Positions 42,923-52,028 of a stretch of DNA of 64,000 nt are shown in pieces. Under the pieces are notes generated by a model. The model was not told where the DNA came from, ran no database searches, and worked only from the letters and a program-made list of their open reading frames with translations. Positions within the stretch are counted from its first letter, which is position 1; the number at the start of each line of letters is the position of its first letter. Made by a program: the position numbers and the translations under genes. The DNA is from Anaerolineaceae bacterium (lineage in GTDB: Bacteria > Chloroflexota > Anaerolineae > Aggregatilineales > Phototrophicaceae): the NCBI GenBank assembly GCA_020634115.1, contig JACKCH010000014.1, positions 124,001-188,000 of the forward strand, given 5' to 3'.

Positions 42923-43372
42923 ATGACAGTAGTACGATGGAACCCATTCCGTGAGATGTTGGCGATGCAACGGGCGATGGATCGCATGTTTGACGAAGGC
43001 TGGCGCGGCTCGGATTACGCCGGAGACACCTTAGGCGTGGACGTGTATGAAACCGACGATGCTTACACGGTGATTGCGGCGCTGCCGGGCATCAACCCGG
43101 AGAACATCAATGTGCGGCTGCATGACGGCACCCTGAGCATCGCCGCCGAAATCCCGCAGATGACTCTACCGGAAAACGCGCGGATGTTGGTTCAGGAACG
43201 TCCCTTCGGCACGGTGCGACGCTCTATTCATCTGGGCGGCAGAGTGAACCAGGAAAAGGTCGAAGCGACGTATGAGAGCGGGCTGCTGACCCTGGTCATT
43301 CCGAAATCGGAAGAAGCCCAACCGAAGCTGATCCCGGTTAAAACGACCAAGAAGCTGATCTCGCACAACTAA
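42923..43372 (+). CDS. Small heat-shock protein (Hsp20/alpha-crystallin)
   Basis: The 149-residue chaperone holds unfolding proteins in the cytoplasm. The alpha-crystallin domain runs from GVDVYETDDAYTVIAALPG through FGTVRRSIHLGGRVNQEKVEATYESGLLTLVIPK. The C-terminal I-x-V type tail appears as LIPVKT. An AGGAGG ribosome site 8 bases before ATG 42923 fixes the start. No CIRCE element is visible, so HrcA control is unlikely. Confidence 0.93.
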   Translation: MTVVRWNPFREMLAMQRAMDRMFDEGWRGSDYAGDTLGVDVYETDDAYTVIAALPGINPENINVRLHDGTLSIAAEIPQMTLPENARMLVQERPFGTVRRSIHLGGRVNQEKVEATYESGLLTLVIPKSEEAQPKLIPVKTTKKLISHN

Positions 43373-43464
43373 CAGGGAAACAGCAACAGGGCGGCCATAC
43401 CGGGTTGCCCCGACAGCATCACCAATCATAACGGCGGCGGGCGATTAGCTCACCGCCTTTGGTG

Positions 43465-44085
43465 TTACGCGAGTTTGACAGTCTTCAAGATGAATGTGTG
43501 AGCGGTAAACGCGGCGTCATCCGTGCCGACACAGTGAGGATGCAGCCATTCCCGTACCGCCTGAGGCGCTTGTTTGAGCAAGATGTGCAGGCGTTCGCGG
43601 GCATACGCCGTGTAGACCTGTTCCGGGTCAAGCAGCGGGACAGTATAGGCGAAAGGTTCAGCCTGGGCGATTTGTAACCCCGCGTCCAGCGCTGTGCCTT
43701 CCCACTCGTACCCGGCATACGCGCGGATATGGCCGGAGTCTCGCAATTTCATGAAGGCATTCACGTAACCAGCGGCGCGTTCGTCATCGGGCATGAGCGC
43801 ATCTTCCATCAGGAAAACGCCTCCCGATTTGAGCAACCGCGCCACTTCCAGCATAAAGCGGTAACTATCAGGAAAGCAGCGGGCGGCGTTCCGACACGTC
43901 ACCAGGTCAAAATGACCGTCCGGCAGTGGAAGATTCACCGGATCAGTTAGCGGGGCAGATTGGGATACCCCGGCATCAGTCACTGTGTAGGTCTGCGCCG
44001 CCACATCCAGCACCACCCAACCGGTTTGCGGCTGTGCCAGTTCCCGCCATCGCGCCTGTGCTGTTTCCTGTTGTTGATCCGTCAC
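43465..44085 (-). CDS. Class I methyltransferase-like protein with eroded SAM-binding motif
   Basis: The 206-residue product has the second half of a UbiE/type-11 methyltransferase: LPLPDGHFDLVTCRNAARCFPD, then MLEVARLLKSGGVFLMEDALMPDDE and YVNAFMKLRDSGHIRAY. The first half is abnormal. VVLDVAAQTYTVTDAG replaces the expected LDVACGTG motif I, and the roughly 40 residues that normally complete the SAM pocket are missing. Either an internal deletion occurred or it is a non-catalytic relative. It is convergent with Hsp20 and divergent from queG. Confidence 0.65.
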   Translation of the reverse strand: MTDQQQETAQARWRELAQPQTGWVVLDVAAQTYTVTDAGVSQSAPLTDPVNLPLPDGHFDLVTCRNAARCFPDSYRFMLEVARLLKSGGVFLMEDALMPDDERAAGYVNAFMKLRDSGHIRAYAGYEWEGTALDAGLQIAQAEPFAYTVPLLDPEQVYTAYARERLHILLKQAPQAVREWLHPHCVGTDDAAFTAHTFILKTVKLA

Positions 44086-44126
44086 ATGACCCTCCGCCTG
44101 TAGTACAATGACCCACCAGTTCGATT

Positions 44127-45287
44127 ATGCGGGATTTCACAGTGAGTGACAAGGATACAAGCCTGGTCGCACGTCTGAAACAACAGGCGATTGAACTCGG
44201 TTTTAACCGGGTGGGACTCACCCGCGTGGCGCCCTCGCCCACGCTGGACGCTTACTTCCGGTGGATTGAAGCCGGGATGCAGGCCGGGATGGGCTACATG
44301 GCGCGTCCTGACCGGCAGGCACGCCGCCGCGATTTAAGTGTGATTCTGCCGGGTGTGCAGTCATTGGTCGTGGTCGGCCTAGACTATCATACCGGAGTGA
44401 TTCCGGCAGCGATACTCACCGACCCGGCGCGGGGTCGCATCGCGGCGTATGCCTGGGGCGTGGACTACCACGACATCATGACGCCTCGCCTCGAAACGCT
44501 GGCGGCCTGGCTGGCAGCGGAAACCGACCAGGAAATCGTCCACCGGGTTTACGTGGATACCGGCGCGATCCTGGAACGGAGTCACGCACAACAAGCCGGG
44601 CTGGGCTTCACCGGCAAAAACACGATGCTGATTCATCCCCGGCACGGGAGCTGCTTCTTCCTGGGCGAAATCCTCACGACGCTCGAATTCGACACCTACG
44701 ACACCCCCGGACGGGCGACACGGTGCGGAACCTGTACGCGCTGCCTGAACGCCTGCCCCACTGAGGCACTCCCCCGCCCCCATGTGCTGGACGCCCGGCG
44801 CTGTATCAGCTACCTGACCATTGAGCATAAAGGCTGGATTGACCGTGAACTGCGCCCACTCATGGGGAATTGGGTCTATGGCTGCGACCTGTGTCAGGAT
44901 GTCTGCCCATTCCAGCGGTTCACCACGCCCACGCAGGAAGCCGCGTTCTATCCGCCGGACAGCAACCGCGCCGCGCCGCCGCTGCTTGACCTGTTGGCGC
45001 TGGATGAGGCCGGTTTCAAGTCCCGGTTCTATGGGGCGCCTCTCTACCGGATTAAGCGGGAACGGTTGGTGCGGAATGCCTGCATCGCTGCTGGGAACTG
45101 GGGCAGCGCCGAGGCCGTCCCGCTGTTGGAAACGCTGCTGGAAGATGACAGCCCACTGATTCGCGGCCATGCCGCCTGGGGATTGGGGCGCATCCTGGGG
45201 AAAGACGCCCGTCCCCGGCTCACTCGCGCCCACCGGCAGGAGACGGACACGGAAGCACGAACCGAACTAGCGGCGCTGCTGGCCTGA
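44127..45287 (+). CDS. queG: Epoxyqueuosine reductase
   Basis: It performs the last step of queuosine synthesis, reducing epoxyqueuosine in tRNA with cobalamin and iron-sulfur clusters. The 386-residue product contains GLGFTGKNTMLIHPRHGS and two 4Fe-4S motifs, CGTCTRCLNACP and CDLCQDVCP. The C-terminal 80 residues form HEAT-like repeats (AVPLLETLLEDDSPLIRGHAAWGLGRI), as in many QueG proteins. ATG 44127 lacks a good ribosome site; GTG 44142 is an alternative start. Other queuosine genes are not in the window. Confidence 0.93.
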   Translation: MRDFTVSDKDTSLVARLKQQAIELGFNRVGLTRVAPSPTLDAYFRWIEAGMQAGMGYMARPDRQARRRDLSVILPGVQSLVVVGLDYHTGVIPAAILTDPARGRIAAYAWGVDYHDIMTPRLETLAAWLAAETDQEIVHRVYVDTGAILERSHAQQAGLGFTGKNTMLIHPRHGSCFFLGEILTTLEFDTYDTPGRATRCGTCTRCLNACPTEALPRPHVLDARRCISYLTIEHKGWIDRELRPLMGNWVYGCDLCQDVCPFQRFTTPTQEAAFYPPDSNRAAPPLLDLLALDEAGFKSRFYGAPLYRIKRERLVRNACIAAGNWGSAEAVPLLETLLEDDSPLIRGHAAWGLGRILGKDARPRLTRAHRQETDTEARTELAALLA

Positions 45288-45400
45288 TGGACTCCTCTGG
45301 TCTGGCAGGCACAGCGATACAATTAGGGTATAGTGTTATCGTGACGACTAAGCCAGGGTGCCACGCTGCACCCTGTTGTACCTAAAGACCAACCATTTCT

Positions 45401-46687
45401 ATGAAACGAAGACTACCGCCCTATCCCCGCACGTTCTGGATATTGATTGGGGGACTGTTCATCAACCGGATCAGCCTCAGCCTGATCTGGCCGTTCCTCA
45501 CGTCGTATATGCATGAAACATTGGGAATCCCGCTGACCATTACGGCACTGCTCATCACCTTGCAATCCGTCAGCGGCCTGATTTCCACCATCACCATCAG
45601 TCCCATTATGGATCGGGTGGGACGTAAGGGGCTGATGATTGTTGGGTTGATCTCCACCAGCGCCACGCTCATGCTGATGAGTTCGACCCAGGCGCTGCCT
45701 GCCTGGGTTGTGCTGATTGCAATCTATGGCGGAGTCGGGCAGCTTTTCAATGTGGGTAGTAATGCGATGGTGGCCGACCTGGTTGAACCGGGGCAGCGCA
45801 CCCAGGCCTATGCCCTGGTGCGTACCAGCAGTAATCTGGGTTTCACCATTGGCCCCGCGATTGGCGGACTGCTGATTGCCGCATTTTCGTTCAACATGAC
45901 GTTCTATATCACTGCTGCCGTCATTGCGACTCTGGCATTGGTGGCGATCTATACCCTTCCAGAGACAATTCCGCAGCGGCAACCCCACCAGACGCAACCA
46001 GTGGACAGCGGCTTCTGGGTGATCCTTAAAGACCGCTTGTTTGTCCTTACCTGGGGGCTGTACGTACTCTCCCTCAGCGCCCCAACGATGGTCTTCAATC
46101 TGCTGCTGATTTACGCCAAAACCAATTTCGGGATCGTTGAATCGCAGTACAGCCTCCTGATAACAACCAACGCCGGGATGGTTGTCCTGTTCCAGTACCT
46201 TGTCACCCGCCAGACGCAGCGTTTCCGCCCCTTCCCCGTGATGGCGGCGGCGGCGCTGTTTTATACGTTGGGGGTGGGCAGTGTCGCCCTGGGGACATCT
46301 TTCGGGGGGTTCTGGGTGAGTATGGTCATCATCACCACCGGAGAACTCCTCATCGCGCCGACGATTACCGGCCTCGTTGCCAACATCGCGCCTTCCGACC
46401 AACGCGCCCGTTACCTGGGAGTCCTCAGCATGTCGTATCCACTGGCCGCCGGCACAGCGCCCGTCATTGGTGGTTTCCTGGGGGACACCATCTCGCCGCG
46501 TGCCACCTGGGTGGGCGGCATGGTGATGAGCGCCTTCGCTGTAATCGGGTTCTATCGCCTGGCACGACAGCGGATGTTCCCGCCTCAATACATGCAGACC
46601 AGCAGCAGTCCTGGCGAAGCCACGCCGGAAGAACCGGATATGACGTTAGAGTACGAGCCGCCCGCCCCGCTCATCAGCACGGATTAG
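45401..46687 (+). CDS. Major facilitator superfamily transporter
   Basis: The 428-residue protein has 12 predicted helices and the motif A loop SPIMDRVGRKGLMIVGLIS. The second half has a weaker equivalent. The C-terminal 40 residues are hydrophilic and acidic. It resembles multidrug-efflux-type MFS proteins; the substrate is unknown. It follows queG by 113 bases. An inverted repeat, CAGGGTG/CACCCTG (about 45354-45375), lies in the gap and may be a weak terminator or leader hairpin. Confidence 0.87.
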   Translation: MKRRLPPYPRTFWILIGGLFINRISLSLIWPFLTSYMHETLGIPLTITALLITLQSVSGLISTITISPIMDRVGRKGLMIVGLISTSATLMLMSSTQALPAWVVLIAIYGGVGQLFNVGSNAMVADLVEPGQRTQAYALVRTSSNLGFTIGPAIGGLLIAAFSFNMTFYITAAVIATLALVAIYTLPETIPQRQPHQTQPVDSGFWVILKDRLFVLTWGLYVLSLSAPTMVFNLLLIYAKTNFGIVESQYSLLITTNAGMVVLFQYLVTRQTQRFRPFPVMAAAALFYTLGVGSVALGTSFGGFWVSMVIITTGELLIAPTITGLVANIAPSDQRARYLGVLSMSYPLAAGTAPVIGGFLGDTISPRATWVGGMVMSAFAVIGFYRLARQRMFPPQYMQTSSSPGEATPEEPDMTLEYEPPAPLISTD

Positions 46688-46899
46688 CAAAACGTCCGCC
46701 CCTTACCCCTGAACGCAGTCGTGCAAATCCGCATCCTTATGGCAAAAAAATACCCAGCAGGTGGTAGAATCATATAAAGTATTCGCCCGTATTGTGATCC
46801 CCAAATGCATCATCCAGGTGAAAATTGTATTTCATGTGGAGGTGGAGAGTCTGTTCAGTAACATTTCATCCACCGGGAATCATCAGGAGTCGCCAGCCG

Positions 46900-48681
46900 A
46901 TGCACGACATAGACAAGACCCAATCGCAGCTACTGGATGAAATAGCGATTTTGCGCGAGCGGGTTGTTGAGCTAGAAAATGCTGAAGTCCGGCTGATTGA
47001 ACGCCAGAGTCGCCTCAAGCACTTGCTGGAAGTGCGTGCCGGTGAACTGGCAGCAGCGCATGAAACCCTTTGCCAGGAGACAACCCGGCGCGAACAGGCC
47101 GAAACAGCACTGCAAGAGGGCGAAAACCTGTACCGTCGATTCTTTGAACATTCGCCTATTTCCCTCTGGGAAGAAGATTTCACCAAAGTCAAAGCCAATC
47201 TGGATAACCTACAAGCCCAGCATGGTCACGACCTCAGAGCCTACCTGATGAGTCATCCCGAAAGTGTGGCGCATCTGGCCGGTCTGGTGCGCGTCCTGAA
47301 TGTCAATCAGGCCACACTCGATCTCCTTGGCCTGAAGGACAAATCCGAGGTGCTGGGAGCCTTGAAACTCACGGATGAAGCATTGATTGCCTTTCGAGAG
47401 GAAATCCTGGCATTTGCTGAAGGCCTTACCCGGCACGAAAGCGAGAGTGTGGGCGTTTCCCCAACTGGCGAACCCCAACATGTCCTCTTTGGCATCTCTA
47501 TTGTGCCGGGTTACGAAGATACCTGGGCGAAGGTTTTGGTATCTGCCCTCGATATCACTGAGCGTAAACAGGCAGAAGAGGCGCTAATTCGAGAGCGCAA
47601 TTTGATGCGAACGATGATTGACCACATGCCGGATTCGATCTACGTCACGGATATTGAAGGCCGCTACCTGCTCGCTAATCGGACTTTTCTGCAACGGCGT
47701 GGCCTGGAGTCACCGGAAGCGTTATTCGGCAAAACCGTACATGACTTTATGCCGCGTGAATCCGCTGCGTCGTTCTTTGAGGAAGATCAGGTGGTCATGC
47801 GTACCGGCCAGGCTATCATTAACCAGGAGATTCAAATCCCCTCGCAGACCGATGCTCCTTGGCGGTCATTGACCAAAGTTCCCTGGCGCAATGAGCATGA
47901 TGAAGTCTCTGGGCTAGTCATCATCAGCCGGGACATCACCGAGAGTAAACGTATGGCGTCAGAACAATTGGCGTTTGCGGTTGAACGAGAGAAAATGGCG
48001 ATTCTGGCGAAATTCATTGAGGATGTCTCACACGAATTCAAGACACCACTCTCAATCATCAATACAAAACTTTATCTGCTTGGTAAAAACCCAACCCCAG
48101 AAAAACAGGTCAACCTGCTCGCCTCGCTAGAATCGCAGGCGTCATACATTGGCGAATTGGTCGAAGCGATGCTGACGATGGCGCAGCTTGACAGCCATGC
48201 AGGATTGATGATGGGGCACATCAGTTGGAATAATCTGCTCAGAGGGGTCAAAGTCCGCCTCGGTTCTCAGGCTGAAGCAAAGCAGATCAGTCTGACATTA
48301 ACTCTGGATGATGATCTGCCCAATATACAGGGCCACTGCGAAATACTTCACCGGGCGCTGACCAACATCGTCGAAAACGCGATCCAGTACACGCCTGCAG
48401 GCGGCATGGTCGCACTGCACGCTTATTTGGATACGGACTGTGAACACGCCGTCATTGAGGTAGTTGATAGCGGAATCGGAATCAGCGCGGACAACCTACC
48501 CTATATTTTTGACCGTTTCTACCGGGTGGACAAAGCGCGAACGGAACGCAACATCGGTTTGGGATTGTCCATTGCTAAGAAGATCATAGAAACGCATGGC
48601 GGATGGATCGAAGTCAAGAGCGTGTTTGGGGAAGGCAGCACAATCAGGATTTTACTGCCGATAACAGGCACACAACCGTAA
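46900..48681 (+). CDS. Soluble PAS-PAS sensor histidine kinase (orphan)
   Basis: The 593-residue cytoplasmic protein has no membrane helix. Residues about 5-90 form a coiled coil, followed by two PAS domains. The first has YRRFFEHSPISLWEEDF and the second IDHMPDSIYVTDIEGRYLLANRTFL. The H-box is EDVSHEFKTPLSIINTKLYL, and the ATPase has NIVENAIQYTPAGG, DSGIGISADNL and IGLGLSIAKKI. ATG 46900 is chosen for its AGGAG site 10 bases upstream; the longer frame adds 25 unrelated residues. No response regulator is adjacent. Confidence 0.9.
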   Translation: MHDIDKTQSQLLDEIAILRERVVELENAEVRLIERQSRLKHLLEVRAGELAAAHETLCQETTRREQAETALQEGENLYRRFFEHSPISLWEEDFTKVKANLDNLQAQHGHDLRAYLMSHPESVAHLAGLVRVLNVNQATLDLLGLKDKSEVLGALKLTDEALIAFREEILAFAEGLTRHESESVGVSPTGEPQHVLFGISIVPGYEDTWAKVLVSALDITERKQAEEALIRERNLMRTMIDHMPDSIYVTDIEGRYLLANRTFLQRRGLESPEALFGKTVHDFMPRESAASFFEEDQVVMRTGQAIINQEIQIPSQTDAPWRSLTKVPWRNEHDEVSGLVIISRDITESKRMASEQLAFAVEREKMAILAKFIEDVSHEFKTPLSIINTKLYLLGKNPTPEKQVNLLASLESQASYIGELVEAMLTMAQLDSHAGLMMGHISWNNLLRGVKVRLGSQAEAKQISLTLTLDDDLPNIQGHCEILHRALTNIVENAIQYTPAGGMVALHAYLDTDCEHAVIEVVDSGIGISADNLPYIFDRFYRVDKARTERNIGLGLSIAKKIIETHGGWIEVKSVFGEGSTIRILLPITGTQP

Positions 48682-49206
48682 TACATAGGTTTTCGCCTTT
48701 ATCAGTTTCACGGGCGTAAGACATTACCATTTCCAAAGCGAAAAAGCTTGCGTCTAAACCAAGAATCATGTAGGCTAGAAGTATATATCTAACAAGTATC
48801 TCAGCAGTGGTTATTCCTGATTACAAAAGAAGACTCTCACTTTGGATTAAGCGCCTTCCAGGGGATATTGTTATCCCATTGCCGGTTAAAACTCTCCTGT
48901 TCATATGTGGCAACAGATTGCCGGTAACCCAACACACCATCTCCCAACTGTCGCGTCCAACCCGGAAAACAGGCCACCCTAACATGGCTGCTGAACTAAT
49001 CCCCCTTTATTTTAGGGGGTAGCAATGTCAATTCAGGAAGGATAATCAATAGAGAATGTTCTGGGTAGAAGCCTGTTGAAAAGATATTTAGCAAATCCAG
49101 TAAGTCCGCGTTTCTCACCAGAGGCGCGTGGTAATCGGCCTGCAAGGTTTATGAACCTCTGCGGGATTTTGATTGTCTCATCCAAGTAAATCATGTGGAG
49201 ATCATG
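48682..49206. other. 525-bp gap upstream of the surface-protein locus
   Basis: An open frame at 48807-49022 has no ribosome site or recognisable sequence and is not supported. A hairpin with arms CCCCC (49001-49005) and GGGGG (49015-49019) could terminate upstream transcription. I see no convincing promoter, although the M4 peptidase gene needs one here. Confidence 0.4.
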
Positions 49207-51990
49207 ATGAGCAAACAACCTGATAGTGATGTTTTTATCAAAACCGCGAGGCACATCGCCAGATTATGCCTCATGGTCGGACTGCTCTGGTTATTGGGGC
49301 AGTCCCCGGCGGCGGCGCAGGAGGAAAACCCTGTTCAGCCAACCGGAGACGCTACTCTGATTGCGCGACTAGAACAGAGTGGCGCGCAGATTTCGTACCA
49401 CGCTGAAACCGGCAAGGTACGTTTTATTGGAGTCGCCACCAGTAACCCCATCGCCCAGGCCATTCCGTTGCAAGCACAGGCCACCAGTGAAGAGGCCGCC
49501 CGGAATTTCCTCGCTTATTACGGCGGGCTGTTCGGCCTGCGCGACGCGAACCAGGAACTCACGGTGATGCGCCAGGGATCAGCCGACCAGGGACGCAGTT
49601 TTGTGCGCTTCCAGCAGGTCTATAATGGTGTTCCGGTCATCGGCGGTGAATTAATCGTCCAGATGGACAGCCATTTGAGCGTACTTTCCGCTAACGGTGA
49701 AGTGCTGCCAGATGTCAGGCTATCCACCACCCCCACCATCTCGGCGGACACCGCCCGCCAGACCGCGCTGGAATCCATCGCCAAAGTGTATGGCATGGAT
49801 GTCGGTCAACTGACCGCCAGCCAGCCCGAACTCTGGGTCTATAACCCCGTTTTGATTGGGCCAGGCGACACCAGTACACAACTTGTCTGGCGCATGAACG
49901 TGACATCCATTGAACTGGCGCCCATTGAGGAGCTGGTGCTGATAAACGCCGAACGCGGTTCGATTGCCCTGCACTTCAACCAGGTGGACACGGCAATGAA
50001 CCGCCGGACATACACGGCAAACAACACCACCACCGTCCCCGGCACGCTGGTCTGTTCTGACCCTACGGCGTGCAGCACCGGAGACACACACGCGTTCTAC
50101 GCGCACAAATACGCGGGTGACACCTACAATTTTTACCTGACCAATCATGGACGGGATAGTATTGATAATGCCGGGATGACCCTGGTTTCGACCGTACATT
50201 ACGACAGTGGCTACAACAATGCCTTCTGGTCATCGTCAATCAATCAGATGGTCTACGGCGATGGTCAGGACTACCCACTGGCTGATGATGTGGTCGGCCA
50301 CGAACTGACACACGGCGTCACCAGCCGGGAGTCTAACCTGTTTTATTACTATCAATCCGGCGCGATTAACGAATCGTTCTCCGATGTCTGGGGCGAATTC
50401 GTTGACCTGACGAATGGGTCCGGCACTGATGATGCGGGGCATCGCTGGTTGATGGGTGAGGATGTTTCTCCCGGCGGCAACGGTGCGATTCGTGATATGT
50501 CCGACCCTACCGTATTTGGCGATCCGGATAAGATGACCAGCATCTACTACTATACGGGTAATGGCGATAACGGCGGTGTCCATTTTAACAGCGGTATCAA
50601 CAACAAGGCGGTCTACCTGATGGTGGATGGCGGCAGTTTTAATGGACAAACAGTTACCGGACTGGGAATCACCAAAGTTGCCAAAATTTACTACGAAGTC
50701 CAGACGAATTTACTCACCTCTGGCGCGGACTATGCCGACCTGAATGATCTGTTGTACCAGGCTTGCCTGAATCTGGTCGGAACGGCGGGGATTGTCGCCG
50801 GGGACTGCCAGGAAGTCCAGAAAGCCACGACCGCTGTTGAAATGGATCAACAACCCATCGCCAACTTCAACACCGACGCGCCACTGTGTCCAGCGGGATC
50901 CACGTTTGAAGCAGCCGTGTTCTCCGACGAAATTGAAAGTGGCGGTGGAAACTGGTCAACCAATAACGGCAGCCGCTGGAGTTTCACGAGCGGATATGCG
51001 CATTCCGGGAACTATTCGCTCTATGGTAACGACTCCCCGGCCGCTGTGTCGGATTCGAATATCTACATGAAAACCAGTGTAACCATACCGGAGAACGCCT
51101 ACCTGCATTTCGCTCATGTCTATGGCTTTGAGACTCCCAACTGGGATGGCGGTGTGCTGGAATACACGACCAACGGTACAACCTGGATTGATGCTGGCAG
51201 CCTGATTGAAATCAACGGCTATGATGGGACTGTCGCCACAGGTTGGAGCAATCCGCTAGCAGGTCGGTTAGCTTTTATCGGCGAAAGTCATGGGTATATT
51301 TCCAGTCGGCTTGATCTGACATCGCTGGAAGGGCAAAATGTACGCTTCCGCTGGCGAATGGGCCTCGATTCGGTCGGCGCATACCTGGGCTGGCTCATAG
51401 ATGACGTGCAGATCTATTCCTGCTCGTCGCTGTCAAAACCAGCAGGCCTCTGGGCGACACCGACTTCCTTCACGGAGATTGAACTGACGTGGACTGATCA
51501 ATCCGCAGATGAGACTGAGTTCCGTATCGAACGGGCTGAAAACGGCGGAAGCTGGGCCCAGATTGACACCGTCCCTGCCAACACCACGAGCTATACCGAT
51601 ACACCGATCACCTGCGATACTCAGTACAGCTATCGCGTTCGTGCTTTCCGCAGTGGAGACGGTGCGTTATCCAGCTATTCGAACACGGCAAGCGCCACAT
51701 CAGCGTGTTCACCAGCCAACGCCGCGCCACAGCGCAACTACTTCACAACGGATACCCCAACCCTGAGTTGGAATCGTGTCACCGGCGCGACCGAGTTTGA
51801 AATCCAGGTGGATGACGCCGCCGGTTTCGCCGCGCCGCTCGTCTTCACCACCACCGTCCCAGCGACCACCCTGACCGTGACCACCTCATCCCTGCCCAAT
51901 GGCACCTACTTCTGGCGCGTGCGTGCCAAGAGTGGCGCGTCGGCAGGTGCGTGGAGTGTCGTCGATTCCTTCATCGTGGATGCGCCTTAA
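49207..51990 (+). CDS. Secreted M4 (thermolysin-like) metallopeptidase with C-terminal beta modules
   Basis: The 927-residue product has a long signal peptide ending LLWLLGQSPAAAQ. An FTP/PepSY propeptide (about 40-250) contains VYNGVPVIGGELIVQ. The zinc site is HELTH (near H365 and H369) with the third ligand in NESFSD (near E389), exactly the thermolysin spacing. Then follow a jelly-roll-like domain (DEIESGGGNWSTNNGSRW), a fibronectin-III domain and a final module of about 90 residues beginning NAAPQRNYFTTDTPTLSWNR. ATG 49207 is favoured because GGAG lies 6 bases upstream; ATG 49204 and GTG 49195 are alternatives. It heads a surface-protein locus and precedes the next gene by 38 bases. Confidence 0.92.
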   Translation: MSKQPDSDVFIKTARHIARLCLMVGLLWLLGQSPAAAQEENPVQPTGDATLIARLEQSGAQISYHAETGKVRFIGVATSNPIAQAIPLQAQATSEEAARNFLAYYGGLFGLRDANQELTVMRQGSADQGRSFVRFQQVYNGVPVIGGELIVQMDSHLSVLSANGEVLPDVRLSTTPTISADTARQTALESIAKVYGMDVGQLTASQPELWVYNPVLIGPGDTSTQLVWRMNVTSIELAPIEELVLINAERGSIALHFNQVDTAMNRRTYTANNTTTVPGTLVCSDPTACSTGDTHAFYAHKYAGDTYNFYLTNHGRDSIDNAGMTLVSTVHYDSGYNNAFWSSSINQMVYGDGQDYPLADDVVGHELTHGVTSRESNLFYYYQSGAINESFSDVWGEFVDLTNGSGTDDAGHRWLMGEDVSPGGNGAIRDMSDPTVFGDPDKMTSIYYYTGNGDNGGVHFNSGINNKAVYLMVDGGSFNGQTVTGLGITKVAKIYYEVQTNLLTSGADYADLNDLLYQACLNLVGTAGIVAGDCQEVQKATTAVEMDQQPIANFNTDAPLCPAGSTFEAAVFSDEIESGGGNWSTNNGSRWSFTSGYAHSGNYSLYGNDSPAAVSDSNIYMKTSVTIPENAYLHFAHVYGFETPNWDGGVLEYTTNGTTWIDAGSLIEINGYDGTVATGWSNPLAGRLAFIGESHGYISSRLDLTSLEGQNVRFRWRMGLDSVGAYLGWLIDDVQIYSCSSLSKPAGLWATPTSFTEIELTWTDQSADETEFRIERAENGGSWAQIDTVPANTTSYTDTPITCDTQYSYRVRAFRSGDGALSSYSNTASATSACSPANAAPQRNYFTTDTPTLSWNRVTGATEFEIQVDDAAGFAAPLVFTTTVPATTLTVTTSSLPNGTYFWRVRAKSGASAGAWSVVDSFIVDAP

Positions 51991-52028
51991 CCGGCCACGC
52001 CAGAAGATAACCACAGGAGTAACTGGCT

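Noticed and set aside
48807..49022. 71-residue open frame upstream of the M4 peptidase
   Set aside because: No ribosome site, no family resemblance, and it ends inside a C/G hairpin.
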